Assembly: GCA_023213395.1 (NCBI GenBank) | Contig: CM041465.1 | Span: 86,063,741 to 86,127,740 of the forward strand | From: Cycas panzhihuaensis | Lineage: Eukaryota > Cycadophyta | Direction of reading: 5' to 3' | Length of the DNA stretch: 64,000 nt | In this document: positions 1 to 13,259 of the stretch, one piece after another | Layout: the number at the start of each line of letters is the position of its first letter | Position numbering within the stretch: the stretch's first letter is position 1 | Program-made: the position numbers and the translations under genes | Notes under the pieces: generated by a model | What the model was told of the DNA's origin: nothing | What the model saw: only the letters and a program-made list of their open reading frames with translations | Databases searched by the model: none

Positions 1-2038
1 TATAAAATGATTTGCTAGATATTTTTTCAGCCATACTTTGATTACTGAATAGTCTAGTGGCCTTCGTAACACCTCTATGACTCTATTAAGCCCCTCCGTA
101 GCTCACGTTAAGTTACTTTCTATCAATACTTGGTATTGTCACTATATTGGTTGTGTTTAAGATTGGCAACCTTCATTTGTTTTCTTACCATCTCTATGTT
201 GTTGTTGTTGAGGCATCTCTATTCCCATTAACTACTACCATCTCTGCATGGCATGTTATTTTAGCATCTTTACCATACCTACTATTTGTTAGCTCTTGTT
301 TGTTTAGGCACTATCTACGACTACCTTTGTGACTCAACTAGTCTTACGTGGCCCCTTTCCTGCACACCGTGTCTTTACTTTTGGCATGACGAACTCTATG
401 TTTCTGTAATACTATTAGCTTATTATCTCTGCTTACTAGCTTCCATCCCATTTAAGCGATGCATTTTACATCTATATAATGTTACTAGCCCTCTATTAAT
501 CATTACATGACTTCTATTGCCCTATGTGGCCTTTTATTTGCCATTTGTATGGTTGCTTTTCTATCATTGCATGGCCATCTTTTTATTCCTACATGGCTAT
601 TATCTACACATCCAATTTTCACACTATATGACTCATATTAATTTCTAATAGGATGCAAAATATTCAAAGGCAACTCAAAGGTGATTCAGAGATAAATAGA
701 GTAGTAAACATAGAGGAATTTTTCTCCATTTAGATCGACTTAGAGAAATCTAACGATTTGAGTAGAGTTCCAGACTTTATTTGATTCCTACATATAGTTG
801 GACTAGAGAAACTATACTATATAATCATTTATTTTAATACTACAGAGTCATCTTTGTAGTGGAGAAGATATATTGAAATTTTGTTGCTTCTGTGGAGAGA
901 TCCAACCTCTTATATCCAATCTATTATGTAATTTTTTTAAATTCTCACCACTCGATTTAAATTTTTTATAAAGTTTAAAAATTTTAGGTTATATATATTA
1001 GCATATTCATAGAATATTTTCTTTTTAATAAAGGTCCTTAGCCTAAAGTTATTTTTTAATTATTTTTTAATCATTTTAAAACCTTTTGAGGCATACTTTT
1101 AATCTATTTTAGGTAGTCTTTTAGGTTTTTAAGGGTTTTATCACCAAATGAGAGGGGTGGGCTTATGCCTTTAAGTAGAGTTATCTTTTGATCTATATTT
1201 TGGGTAAGCTAGTGAAGAGTATTTATCTCCACCATATGATAATGCATGGGATATTGATAATTGAGTGAGTCTTATTAGTTTTATTGAGAGCAATGACCTC
1301 TTCTTATTCACCTTATAGAGTAGGAGGTTTATTAAAGTCAGATGTAGACACTACTAGGTCACATTATGCTTGTGTAAGATTGGTTGTTGATATTAATGAG
1401 TCCCACTATCTTATCTATAAGTGGATACATTCTATAGTATTGACTTCTTCAAACCACTTACTCTAGTTAGTCCGTTCCTTTTTCTTCTAGATGGAGTCTA
1501 GCATTTAAGATTATTTAGGTGTCAAGGTAAGGGTAGGTTAGTCCAACTCTAGAGGTATTAGTTATGTAGGATAGGTATATAGAAGCAAATATATTTTAGG
1601 CATATGTACCTGATTGACTCCCTCATACTCTAAGGCCCTTTTTAGTGTTTTTTGGTCCCTCTAAAGATGCCTGCTAATATTTAAATTAATTTTATATCTA
1701 TGTTGTTCAGTTAACTAGTGATTCACTACCTTTATTATTTTCATATATTGCTTCTTCATCTATTTGTATATATCATTTATTTTAATTAAATAAACATTTA
1801 TATGCTCTCTTTTAAGTTATTACTCCTTTTCTTTTTAGCAAATAATGCACACTTATCAGTTACCCATTTCTATCTTAGAATGCAATTACCTTTTATCCTC
1901 GTATTAGTACCCATGAAATTCATGGGTGCCATGCATAAGGCTTTTGTTTATGCCCTTTGCATCTCATACTTCCTTCACCCTTTAGATCTGTGGTTGAGTT
2001 AGGTTATTTATCCTTCCTTTTTATGACATGTGCTTTAC
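1..2038 (+). repeat. Presumed 5' LTR of decayed Tat/Ogre-like element D
   Basis: This AT-rich stretch lies directly upstream of a Tat-type primer-binding site at 2039, so position alone suggests the 5' LTR of element D. Its left end is probably outside the window, because related LTRs here are about 2.5 kb long. No matching 3' LTR was found by eye after the integrase of D, so the call is positional. Reading frames of 60-74 codons in it have no recognisable content. No promoter could be fixed. Confidence 0.4.
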
Positions 2039-2056
2039 TAGTGACCATACTGGGGA
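2039..2056 (+). other. Primer-binding site of element D
   Basis: The sequence TAGTGACCATACTGGGGA differs from the site of element F (TGGCGACCATACTGGGGA at 21168) only by one G-to-A and one C-to-T change. Sites of the form TGGCGAC...TGGGGA are typical of Tat/Ogre-type Ty3 elements. The tRNA was not identified. The site fixes the strand of D and the start of its internal region. Confidence 0.7.
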
Positions 2057-3225
2057 CTTACAAGTTTAGTTCTAACAAACATTATGTTTTTTATTCCCTT
2101 CTTCATTTTGTTTAAGCCCTTTACTTTAAGGCAAGAATCTCATAGTTTATGGTTTATATGTATGAGCATTGTTCACCTCTTTTCTACCACTTATAAGTCT
2201 TGGTATATCTTTTTCGAGATCCACCCTCGATTTTTACTTTTTATTTTGGGTTTATCTCTTACATGCAATGGTTTTCTCATTAGCTTACAAGTTTAACTCC
2301 TTTGGATTTGAATTCTACAATCCTATTTATCTTGTCACTTATTGAGCATCACTTAATAACAGGTCAATATCCACCTAAGTAGTCTACAAACTCTTATCAA
2401 GCTTAAGAATCTTATCAATCAAATGGTCCATACTAAACCCAAGATCTATATCAAACTTATGGCATAAATTGGACCTAAGGGGCTAATATATATGGACAAC
2501 TAATTCCCTTCTAAGATGGATAAGACTCCACCTATCCTTACGAGCTAGATCTAGTTTATCAAAATCCTATGGGGTCCCCTTCTCACATCATTGAGATGGC
2601 TCAACCCCATGACACTTTACTTGATATTAGATCTTTAGCTTAAGCCTTTTCATTTGATTAAACCCACTCATAGGAGGAACTCTTTGACTTATCCTAAGAG
2701 CTCATGGGATATTTTGATGGCCCTTAGAGCTTAATTTGAGTTGTTTTCTTTGGATACAACTTTAGCTTAGGATCGTTGCTTGTTTAGAAGAACTAATGAC
2801 ATAGCCCCACATATTCCCCAGCCTTAGTAGTAAGTAGCCTCTTAGTAAGAGGTTATTTCATAATTAATTATCATATCCTCACTAGTGCTTACCTAAGCCC
2901 CACTCACAACAACCCTGTCTATGGTACCTACTTTAATAGTAGGTCCACTACCCATCCAACTACCCTCTCAATCCATTTCACTTATCTCTCCTTCAAGTGG
3001 GCTTTATATATCTATCCTTTAGCCAACAATTATATAATCTAACAATTTTTTTATCCATCCCACATTATTTTATACCTCACCATTTACTCTAACTAATAGG
3101 ATCATAGGGGATGCCTCATCCACCTCCATGATCTATTTGACCAACGAGACTAACTCCCCAACTTGGCAATCCACTTATATTTTACTTAGGTATATTACTT
3201 AATAGTGAGGGCCTCACTCCCAACC
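2057..3225 (+). other. Untranslated leader / ORF1-like region of element D
   Basis: This is internal sequence of D between primer site and gag. It is AT-rich with no open frame over about 70 codons. By position it matches the ORF1-like region of F (21186-22480), but similarity cannot be followed by eye here. No other feature is seen. Confidence 0.35.
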
Positions 3226-3905
3226 TGCTTTTGGTGTTAATCCTTTATACCCATATGGGGTTGCCACTCTAATTAGAGGCTTATATGAGAAAAACCTGAT
3301 GCCACAACCCACTTTATATTGTAGTCCATATTATCAAGTTATATTTGTAGGTGTTTCAATGTATCATATAGTTTATCAAGCTTACCTAATTGTTAGAGCC
3401 TAACTAGCTCTAACTTATTAGATTTCACCTAGGCCCATACCACGTGTGCATAATATATATACTCAAGTAGCAATTATTTACCAAGTTAGGGACATCCCCT
3501 AGCCTGTTCTACCTTATCAAGCTTACTAGTAGGGATAGAACCCCTATGGTGCCATTCAAATGTAATAAGCATATAAGCCTCAACATACTTTTCTACTTGT
3601 TAATCCTTTAGATCAATCTAGGGTACATCCCTTTATTAACTACTATATAAGTTCTCTTTCTTTAAAGGCACTCCAAACTAAGTAACCACCCCATCCACTA
3701 AAAGTACCTAAATTTAAGGGTATTTCATCTCAAGACCCAAGGAGTTATATCAAGGTATTCAACATGGTATTCATTGATTATTGGCCTTACTATCATATTC
3801 TAATCAAATTGTTTCCTAGAACCCTTTAGGGCGAAGACCGCCAATGGTTCTCTTGCCCACCTACACATTCCATATATTGCTTCAATAATTGGTGGATATA
3901 TTTGT
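3226..3905 (+). pseudogene. gag N-terminal part of element D (Ty3 Tat type), interrupted
   Basis: Decayed capsid-type gag. A CCATATGGGGTTGCC block near 3250 matches CCATATGGGGTCGCC near 22191 in element F. From about 3715 the frame reads SSQDPRSYIKVF and then IDYWPYYHILIKLFPRTL, parallel to SSQDP and IDYWAYDHILMKLFPRSL in the gag of F; this is the retrotransposon gag fold that ends in a W-F-x-x-L block. Stops replace glutamine and related codons. The frame ends abruptly at 3905, where element B is inserted, and resumes at 13587. It is non-functional. Confidence 0.75.
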
Positions 3906-4267
3906 TATTAGAATATAGTATAAGTAAAACATACTCTGATACCAATTAATAGAAATAAATATACATAAACACAGGTCTAGGCCTTATGATCATACAAGAT
4001 TATGAGACTATGCCATATAGGTAGAAATGAAGAATGAAGATAAATTTGTACGTATGCAATATAACATACTTATAAGAAATAACCAACTCTAAATTATTCT
4101 ATTAAACCTATATACATTTATAATACATTATATTACTTATCTATCCAATCATATTCTAGGAGCCACTTAATCAACTAATGACTAATTATAATAAAGAAGT
4201 ATATATACTATAATCCTTAGTGCATATTAAAGGGATAACCATATTGATTTACATTAGTAAAATATTT
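3906..4267. repeat. Left LTR of element B (first part; ends at 11409)
   Basis: Aligned by eye over its length with 13260-13586; both begin TATTAGAATATAGTA, share AGATTATGAGACTAT, and reach ATATTAAAGGGATAAC. Copia A entered this LTR after TATTT (4263-4267). The LTR finishes at 11387-11409 beyond the Copia element. About 25 bp from its left end it carries CTCTGATACCA, the reverse complement of an initiator-Met primer site. Confidence 0.75.
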
Positions 4268-4558
4268 TGTTAGGGTTAATGCTCATTTCTCCTTAATCAA
4301 TAGTGCATAATAATTAGTGATGCTACGAGACTGGCACAACTGACTTCAACTATTTGAGCCGATAGGTATGTATTTTTTATTATTTTTAAAATTTTAAAAA
4401 TATTGGTTGATGGTAAGTTACCTCCCAATGTCCTGATTATAAATAAGTGGTTTATGACCCAAAGGTATTTCTAAACACCATTGTTACTTTGGGATTTTGT
4501 TAATATTTTTCATAATGGCAACCTTATGATCGATCTATTCTATCCTCGCTCTCCATCA
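4268..4558 (+). repeat. 5' LTR of Copia A
   Basis: Begins TGTTAGGGTTAATGC and ends CTCTCCATCA (291 bp), followed by TT and the primer site. The inner part shares GGATTTTGTTAATATTTTTC with the 3' LTR. Promoter elements were not resolved. Confidence 0.9.
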
Positions 4559-4560
4559 TT

Positions 4561-4577
4561 TGGTATCAAAGAATTGG
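4561..4577 (+). other. Primer-binding site of Copia A
   Basis: TGGTATCAAAGAATTGG follows the LTR by two bases. It matches the initiator-Met tRNA primer site (TGGTATCAGAGC) with one G-to-A change in the core. Confidence 0.85.
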
Positions 4578-6911
4578 TATGCATCATGACAAGCTTGTAT
4601 TTCAATTATTTGATTATATTTACTATAGTTGTTAATAGTTTTCATTTAAATATTGAATATATACTTATGATATTAGCCTGTGTACTCAATATACTCAATG
4701 TATTTGTAGTTTTTTGTAGTATTTACTAGTGTATACAACCCAACAATGATTCAGATTAGTTTTGCATAAGTTTCGCTTAAAATTGTTTTATATTTTAATT
4801 AGTTCTTAGTTTATTTTTAAGGGTTTTTAGGTCTTTGATCTTTGGCAGGTTAGTGCACCTCCATTACTAAGCAAAAACCTAGTAAGTAACTGCTTGTTTT
4901 AATCCCCGTTGAGTTTACTTTACTATGGATCAAACGATTCTAAGAACCATTGCCTATAAGATGATAAATTACTACTAGAAGCCAGCTTGCTCCTCTACCC
5001 TATTGAAACCCCACTAGATTTTGTAGAAAATTTTAAAAAATCACTCTATTTCTCAGTATTTCTTCCTGCATTAGGGTTGTAGGCTTGCCACTATCTATGT
5101 AAGATTTTCTTTAGTAGATTTTAAGCCATTTTTGGGTTATACAATCTCTATATGGCTATGCATCCTCCTCTACGTTTGTATGCTAAAAAATCTAGTTTTT
5201 TTATAATTTTTATTATGGATCATCTATGTGTAGTCTATAATCGAGAAAAACAATCACATGGATGATTCAAGGTTGTTTCGATTGAGTTTCATCCATCTAT
5301 TCCTTTATATAGGTGCACAAACATTACGTTCTTTATCTGAGTTAAAAATTTTAATTTTTTCATTTATTAGTTATAAAACTTATAGAAATTTAATTATATT
5401 TAATAGTTTTTGGGTTAAACCCCCTTTAATCTTAGTTATCGATCTCATTTATCCCTTATATAACCTCATTTCTTTATTCTTTGAGGGCATATTCCAAATT
5501 TTATAAGCTATGTTTAATCATTTTGGATTTAAGGAGATTACGTCTTATTTGATAATAATTGAAGTCTACGAGCCCCCCTTCACAAACTAATGGTAGGTCA
5601 TATGTAGTGACTAGGTGACCAAGGGCTCCAGTTTCAAAAGGGCTTAAGGCCCCCTTTATAGAATTTAGCCATAAATAGTAGCCTGCAGTGTTTTATTAAT
5701 ATCTCCCTAACTAGAAGTCTTTTTTTCAAACAATTGGATCTGTTGGAAAGTTAACTCAAAGATCTATATATTGAAGTTATTTTTATACTAATTTAAAGAT
5801 GTTTCATAGTTCTTTTAAGCTTCTAAAATTATCCCTCTTATGTGATCCTAATTTAAGCTTTTCACATCATTTTTTAAGTAATTTATTAAATTTATTGAAG
5901 TATATTTAAATTATATTAGTATACTAACATGTTTTGGTAGATTTCACTTTAACATTTAAAGCGTATATGTGATTTTTGGCTAGATTTGTGTAGGTTTTCC
6001 CTTTGAGAAGGAGGTAAACGTTTGAACAACTTTTTGCAAATAAAAGAGCATTTTGACCCCCGATTTATTTTATTTTAAGCTTTCTATTTCATTTTATTTT
6101 ATTTAGAGTTCATTCTATTTCATTTAAAGATCATTCAAAGCTCATTTTATTGTATTTTAAAACTTATTCAAAGATCATTTTATTTCATTTTAAAGCTTAT
6201 TGTATTTCATTTTTAAAGCTCATTTTATTTTAATTGAAAGATCATTTCATTTTATATTTATTTCATTTCATTTAAAAGCTTATTTCATTTCATTTCTTAT
6301 TATATTTTTTAAGTTATTTTTTAATTACTATTAAAAGAAATATTTGTTTGTTAATAATATTATATTTAAAATCAACTCTCACATTAATAAGATAATTTCT
6401 CAAATGAATAACCTTTTTTCTAGCCTTATAAGGGGAATGATTAGGACCCCTGGGATTATCACCCCACACATGTCTTTGGTAGACTCTAAGCTATTAAGGA
6501 AGCCATTGACTATCAGGTGTATTTAATAGTAAGATGAGGTAGAGAAACCCTATCCTTTTGGAGTTCTGAGACTAAGCTAGACCAAAAGGGGTGAGTGTCT
6601 TATTTGTTAAAGCTTTCATTGCTAGATATGTTGCTAGGCATAAGTTTAGCGTAGGTAGATTAATAGATTAGGGGGTCTTGTACCTTCTTAAGAGCTCATA
6701 TACTAAGGTATATAGAGCCTAATGCTCACATACCAGTAAATTGGGTCCTTGATTTACCACTTGTGGGTAGGCATCACTAGACAGGATAGTAACCAAAAGC
6801 TTCCCTTGAAGACCTAAAGACTTAGACCCTAGCAACCTTTTAGGTAAATAGGATATATTATTTTAAATATCCTTGGGGGAACATTTGGATAAACTTATTT
6901 TTTGAAACATA
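4578..6911 (+). other. Long untranslated leader of Copia A
   Basis: About 2.3 kb lie between primer site and gag, unusually long for Copia. The stretch 6060-6300 is a run of short T-rich units of the form CATTTTATTT...AAAGCTCA. The last part, about 6410-6860, is clearly similar to 47040-47470 in Copia I although it encodes nothing evident, including the shared ATTAGGACCCC and GGCATAAGTTTAGC. No open frame of note. Confidence 0.6.
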
Positions 6912-8012
6912 ATGGCTACAAACTTTAGCAATATGATCATCCCTAAGTTCAACAGTTCAAATTTCTTAAATTAGAGTGGGAGGATGAGACTTATCCTCAT
7001 AGCTAAAGACATATGGGATATTATAAAAACATGATATATAGAAGTTAGTAAGAATACCACTCTAGCAAAAAAGTAAGCCTACAAAGATTGCATGAAAAAG
7101 GATAATGAAGCACTAGCTTTAATATTTTATGCCTTAGAAGATCATATTTTCCTAAGAGTTAGTGAGGCAACAAAATCCAAAGAAGCATGGTATATATTAT
7201 AAGTAATTTATGAAGGAGTAACCCCATCAAAACTCCAAACTTTGAGGAATAAATTTGAGAACTTAAGGATATCACCCAAGGAGACCATTAATGAGTTTAT
7301 AGCCAAGGTTCAAGATCTAGTGAACCAAATCAGATCTCTTGGAGTAACACTTACTAAACAAAGGGTTATGGAATGAATACTTAGATATATTGTAGAAATT
7401 AAAAGGTTTAAAATAGTAGCCACAAGCATAGAAGTATCTAAGGACCTAAGCACCTTGAAGATAGAATAATAAAGTGCTATGTTGATGGCTATTAAGAAAA
7501 AGAAGGGCACCAATGAACCCTTAGAATATGCCTTTGCAATAAAGGCTAGAATCAAATCAAATGCCCAAGCTCAAAGCTCAACATCTTAGATATCAAGCTC
7601 CTCATCAAAGGTATCAAGGATCCAATTAAAGATACCCAAGTTAAAATAAATACCAAAGCCAAGAAAGATATTAAGAATTTAGCCAATATTATCATAATTG
7701 CTAAGGCCAAAGTAATTTTCAAGGACCCAATCCAAATTATCTAAGCAATAGATAAGGTAATAATCAAGGCCCATATTTAGAAAGGGGAAGGACACCCTCT
7801 ATGGATAGAGGAACCTCTAGAAGTAGGAGCTTAAGTCAAAGAGGAAGAGATCATATCCAATACATATATTATCACAAGGTTGGCCACATAGAAGATAGAT
7901 GTTTTTCCAAAAATAACCATCCAATACAAGGGAGTGCCAACACAGTCATTAAAAATAGAAAAAATGACCAATTATTTTATCAAACCTTGTTGCTAATGAA
8001 GAAGAAGATTAT
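6912..8012 (+). pseudogene. Copia A gag (UBN2-type) with decayed zinc knuckle
   Basis: Start chosen at the ATG of ATGGCTACAAAC, giving MATNFSNMIIPKF. Copia capsid signature follows: W-x-I (DIWDII), then TLRNKFENLRISP and VQDLVNQIRSLG, typical of UBN2 gag. The nucleocapsid knuckle near 7860-7905 reads YYHKVGHIEDRC, in which the first cysteines of a C-x2-C-x4-H-x4-C box have become tyrosine. A TAG at 6972-6974 is shared with Copia I. Several further stops. The product would have been the capsid that packages element RNA. Confidence 0.85.
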
Positions 8013-9300
8013 TGGTACATAGGCTCTAGATGCTCCACTTACATGACATATAAGGAAGAGATATTCCAAACTATTGACAAGACCCAAAAAGAGAATATTA
8101 TGTTTGGTGATGATACATCTTATAAGTCTAGTGAAAGAGGTAAAGTTGTTATCACAACAAACTTAGGAGTAAATAGATACCTTAATGATATCCTTTATAT
8201 TCTAGCTCTCAAGAAGAACCTCTTATTTATGGGATAGATGATAGAATAAGACTATAAGTTTATGTTTAATAATGGTGAGTGTATCATCAAGGATAAAAAG
8301 AAAAATAAAGCAGTTACTGCTAAAGGTAAGATGACTAACGATAGACTCTTTAAGCTAATCATACCCTCTTTAGATAATTATGCATTGAAGACATCAACCA
8401 AGATAGATAGTGATATATGGCATAAGAGATTTGGCTACTTAAACTATAAAAGCCTAACCCTCATGAAAAGGATGAATATGGTTGAAAATCTACCCCAAAT
8501 TGAAACTGATCAGGATATATGTGAGGGATACCTCTTAGGTAAACAACATAGAGAGAGCCTTCCAGATGGAAGCTATAGAGCTAAGGGGGTACTTCAACTA
8601 ATTTACATAGATCTTTATGGTCCAATGGATGTCTAATCTCTAGTAGGAGCAAAATATTTTCTTATTTTTATTGATGATTATATAAGGAAGACATGGATCT
8701 ACTTTTTAAAATTTAAATCAGATGTATTTTAGTGCTTTATAGACTTCAAAACCTTTATTGAGAAGTAAAATAGCCATAAATTCTTTCCCTAAGGTCAAAT
8801 AATGGGGTAGAGTTTATTTCTAATGATTTTAATACCTATTATACTTACCATGGTATTAGAAGATAATATATAGATCCCTACACTCTACAATAGAATGGGG
8901 TAGTTGAATGTAAGAGCTACATCATAATTGAAATGGCTAGATGCATGCTTAAGGATAAGAAATTGGGATATAAATTTTGGGAAGATGTTATCCATACTAT
9001 AATATATCTCCTAAATAAGTGTATCACCAAATCCCTTAGGTGGATGACACTGGAAGAAGTATAGACAAGCACTAACCTAGCATTCACTACTTGAGAGTAT
9101 TTAGATGCCTTGTTTTTGCTCATATTTCATAATATAAAAGGACTAAACTTGATAATAAAAGTATAAAGTGCATATTTATTAGATATAGTGATGTGTAAAA
9201 ATCCTATAAGGTATATGATCCTAAGGAAAGGAAGGTTATTATTAGCAGGGATGTTGTATTTAAGGAAGATAACTTTTAACAACCAAATTTTGACCAAGAT
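8013..9300 (+). pseudogene. Copia A pol: protease, GAG-pre-integrase and integrase
   Basis: Protease remnant around 8013-8050 reads SRCSTYMTYK where an aspartic protease would have D-S-G. Open frames at 8043-8237 and 8262-8636 then carry the GAG-pre-integrase block, DIWHKRFGYLNY and CEGYLLGKQHRESLP. The integrase core follows (about 8595-9130), with LIYIDLYGPMDV and IDDYIRKTW, interrupted by many stops. The frame runs directly into the RT region. Not functional. Confidence 0.85.
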
Positions 9301-11060
9301 AAAGGCAAAACTATTATGATTAATTTTGATTCACCTCCAAGATCCATATATATGCCACCTAGATCAGACCCAAGGCCAAGTGATAAGAGAACCTCCACTC
9401 AATCTCAAAGGTTCCCTAAATAGGTCTAAAAAGGCTATGACTTACATAATATATTAGACAATAATTTTGAAAGGAGATCTACTTATTCAAGTCAAGTTAA
9501 CTTTGCCCTTACGAGTCAAGTGATGGAAGCCAATGAGCCTCATACTTTTGAAGAGGCAAATACTCAAGATGAATAGAGAAATATTATGGAAGATGAGTAT
9601 AACTCTATAGTGAAGAATGTTACATGGGAACTTGTTGATCTTCCTTATAACAAGACTACCATTGGGATGAAATGGATCTATAAGACCAAGATCAGATTTA
9701 ATGGGTCTATTGATAAATACAATACAAGACTCATTACTAAGGGATATATATAAAAAGAAGGCATAGAATATAATGAAACCTTTACTCCTATTACTAGAAT
9801 GGAGATTGTTTCAATGATATTAAGTCTAGCAACCCAAAAAGGTTGGGATATTCACCAAATAGACATCAAAAAGTGCCTTTCTCAATGGCTATATTGAAGA
9901 AGAAATATATGTTCAATAACTAAAAGGTTTTGAAGTCATGGGGGAAGAGAATAAAGTGTATAAACTTAAGAAGGCACTTTATGGATTATAACAAGCACCT
10001 AAAGCATGGTACTCTAGGATAGATAAGTACTTCAGAGATTAAGGATTCAAGAGAACCCAATCAGATCTAAACTTATACATTAAAATTAAGGGAGATTCCA
10101 TATTGATTGTGGGACTCTATGTTGATGATTTGGTCTATATAGGAAATGACTTCCATCTTTCCCAAAAGTTTAAGGATGACATATGTAAGGAATTCAAAAT
10201 GATGGACTTGGGGTTAATGCATTACTTCCTAGGCTTGGAAGCATGGCAAGATGATGATGGTATCTTTATTTCCCAAAGGAAATATACCTTGGACTTACAC
10301 CAAAAGTTTAAGATAAGTGACTATAAAGCTTTGGCCATACCAATAGAAGTTAGAATCAAAGTATCCAAACTTGATGATTCTACTCCTCTTGATCCTACAT
10401 TGTATAGACAATTGATTAGTAGCTTAATTTATTTGATATCAATATGGCTAGATATTACGTATACAGTTAGTGTTGTGTTAAGGTTTATATAAGATCCTAA
10501 AACTACATATTAGCAAGTAGCTATACAAATTCTAAGGTATCCAAAAGGCACTATTGATTATGGGTTACATTATAAACCTTCATCAAATTTTAGGTTAATC
10601 GAGTATACAAATTCAGATTAGGTAGGTTATGTCGATGATAGATAATCTACACCTAGATACACTTTTAGTTTGGGTTTAGCCTCTATAATGTGTACTAACA
10701 AGTAAAATATCATCTTCTTATCCATAGTTAGAGTAGAATATAAGGCAGTCATAGCAGGTACATGTGAAATGATTTGCCTATGTCGTTTACTTTATGATCT
10801 CTAAATGAAATAGGATGGTGCTACTAAAATATGGTGTGATAATCAGAGTACTATTTAGATGATACATAATCTAAATTTTCATAGAAGGACTAAACACATT
10901 GAGATATAACATCACTTTATATAAGAACTTGTTTAAATAGGAGAACTTGAATTGGTTTATTGTAATACAAAAGATTAGATAACAGATATATTTACAAAGG
11001 CACTTGGAAAAATTTAATTCCATAAATTTAGAGATAAGCTCAGAGTTGTATGAAATGACC
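9301..11060 (+). pseudogene. Copia A pol: RVT_2 reverse transcriptase and RNase H
   Basis: RT starts near 9520 (EANEPHTFEEA, then KWIYKTKIRFNG). The catalytic box YVDD is intact in the frame 10103-10492 (VGLYVDDLVYIGND), which also has MHYFLGLE and DPTLYRQLISSLIYL. RNase H follows to about 11055 with WCDNQSTI and DIFTKALGKI. In-frame stops at 10490, 10511, 10619, 10907 and 10922 break it. The last four are at the same codons as in Copia I. Confidence 0.9.
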
Positions 11061-11074
11061 ATTATGGGGGAGAA
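11061..11074 (+). other. Polypurine tract of Copia A
   Basis: ATTATGGGGGAGAA directly precedes the 3' LTR and is identical to the tract of Copia I at 51821-51834. It primes plus-strand DNA synthesis. Confidence 0.85.
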
Positions 11075-11165
11075 TATTAAGGTTAATTCTCATTTCTCTT
11101 TAATCAAGAGTGAACTATGATTAATGATGTTATGGGCCAACTACAGTTGTCTTCATCCATTCGAG

Positions 11166-11205
<40 letters not shown>

Positions 11206-11381
11206 TTTTTTAATTTTTAAAAATGTCAGTTGATGGCAGGTTGCCTTCCAACATCCCAATTATAAATAACAGGTCTTTAACCTAAAGGTGTTTCTGAACA
11301 TCGTTATTACTCTAGGATTTTGTTAATATTTTTCATAATGGCAACCTTATAATTGCTCTGCTCTATCCCTACTCTCCATCA
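11075..11381 (+). repeat. 3' LTR of Copia A
   Basis: Begins TATTAAGGTTAATTC (terminal TG now TA) and ends CTCTCCATCA. Compared with the 5' LTR it has gained a (TA)n run at about 11169-11202, which explains most of the length difference (307 against 291 bp). Confidence 0.9.
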
Positions 11382-11386
11382 TATTT

Positions 11387-11409
11387 CTATAGTTTAATAT
11401 TATCTAATA
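11387..11409. repeat. End of left LTR of element B
   Basis: CTATAGTTTAATATT...CTAATA continues the B LTR after Copia A and aligns with CCATATGTTAACATTAGCTAACA at 13564-13586. Confidence 0.65.
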
Positions 11410-13259
11410 TTCCCTACTAAATGCTTAACCATATCATATAACTGCTTCAAATTTTGATGTCAAATCTATATAAAGGCCAAACATCTATTGGAGCACATGG
11501 GTAACTAGCTCTTACACCTATTAGTCCTCTAGAATGGGCTTCTCATAAATGGTTCACTAATATCTACATGTCAAGTAATCTTTACCTATTCCCATTTTAC
11601 CTATTTTTAGCTCTCTTAACTAAGGTTATACCTATAAGGGATAAACTAAGTTGAAAGCCCTTAGTCTTATCCATTACACTATGGAAAACGCTTATAAAAA
11701 ATGGTTAATTAAACATAAACATGTGACAAAACACCTCATTTTTTAATAATAAGATTCATTTTAACACCTCGTCAAATTAATATTTAAACTTCACACCATT
11801 AAAACTACTGTGAAATTTTCCTAAAGCATATTATGTAACCACTCATTAGAAAGCCTCATGAGTTTGATTTATAACACAATTAACTACACTCAATTCTAAT
11901 GTTGAATGAGGGAGTTATAGTTGTTTTTGTGAGCATAGATATACTTTTGGTGAAAGAAGGTTAGAAAATAAAAAAGACCCTTTTAAGTTTGCCTTCAGTC
12001 ACTTTAAAACACCTATATGATGGTACTGAAGGGCTAGTAGGCTTTAAACAGTGTTTTAAAATATTTTAATTTCATCACCTAAAGTTTATAAACTTTAGTT
12101 TATTAAAAAATAAAAATTTTTTAATGGAAATTTTCTATGTGACCTATGTGGCATCGTGGAGGCTTTCGATGATGCTTACACTCTATTTTTCATCTATTAA
12201 TCAAAAAACACCCCATAAGCAGTTTTTAATACTATGAGATTCACTTGAAGTGACAAAATCCTAAAATACTCACTCAATTGTGAGTTTTCTTAATATGCAT
12301 TATGCTAAAAATGCCTAATAATAGATAAAGTAAAAAAACTAATACTCAACTTTATTTATTCATCTCAGCAAGCTACTAAAACCTTGATCTTTTATCTACA
12401 AAGCTTCTTAGAGCTTTATAAGAGCAAATATAGAATAAAAATGGTTTAATTCTTTATTAAAACTATAAAACTCTCACAAGTATACTTGATTATTAACATA
12501 CCTCTTTACAAGATGTTGCACCTCTGTCTACATCTTAAATTTCCATCACCAACCCTCTCTATCTCTATTACAGATCAGAAATAAGGGAGCAAATCATAAA
12601 TAAACCTATAAACCTCATTGTATACACTTGTTGGCTAGCACCTTTTACATACATTGATTCTTAACATTAGTAAACTTCATACCAAGTCTAAATACAAGCT
12701 AATAAATTATTTGTTATTCTCAATATGTCATAAAACCCTCATCAATCATGGTTCCATTCACAACAAAAGGCAAAACTATGGCCTACCTACTATAACACTA
12801 ATTTTATAAGGTGATTAGGCTTATATCTGAAGCCTCGCTCTTAGACTCATATGTAACACCTATATATGTACTAGTAAAACAAGCAAATAAGGGATAAAAA
12901 AATGAATCAGCCATAGCATAAACCTTTATAAGATTTAAGATAACTGTAACACCTACTCTTCAACTAGATTTTCTATATAATCACCAATATACTTTAGGCT
13001 TATGATACCAATGTGTTCTAGGTGCCCTATATAACTATAGTTCAAAACCATGCACAAGCTATAGTAGAACCTCATCTTTTAATTAAATAGACAACCCCAC
13101 CCACCACACCTCGCCCTTTGTTGGTTATAAATATGTAGACTAAAACAAGTTTAAAATGACACACTCATAATCTTATAGCTAACTTGGGGTTAAAAAATAA
13201 GCTTAAACCAAAGCTATAACTAAGCTCTAATCATAGCCCTAATTATTTTAGACACTAAT
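11410..13259. other. Internal region of element B, no recognisable gene
   Basis: About 1.85 kb of AT-rich sequence with stops in every frame and no gag, RT, integrase or host-gene similarity that could be seen. This fits a TRIM- or LARD-like non-autonomous element. Confidence 0.45.

Larger units (their letters stand above)
4268..11381 (+). mobile_element. Copia A: full-length but dead Ty1/copia element
   Basis: A complete 7.1 kb structure: LTRs at 4268-4558 and 11075-11381, Met-type primer site at 4561, polypurine tract at 11061-11074, and a perfect 5 bp target duplication TATTT (4263-4267 and 11382-11386). The gene order gag, protease, integrase, RT, RNase H is Copia. Nearly every domain holds in-frame stops. 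It is related along its whole length to Copia I at 44179-52192 and shares several stop codons with it. Confidence 0.93.

Noticed and set aside
147-2296. Five short plus-strand frames in the first 2.3 kb
   Set aside because: 60-74 codons, hydrophobic and random-looking in AT-rich DNA upstream of a primer site; none has a known domain.
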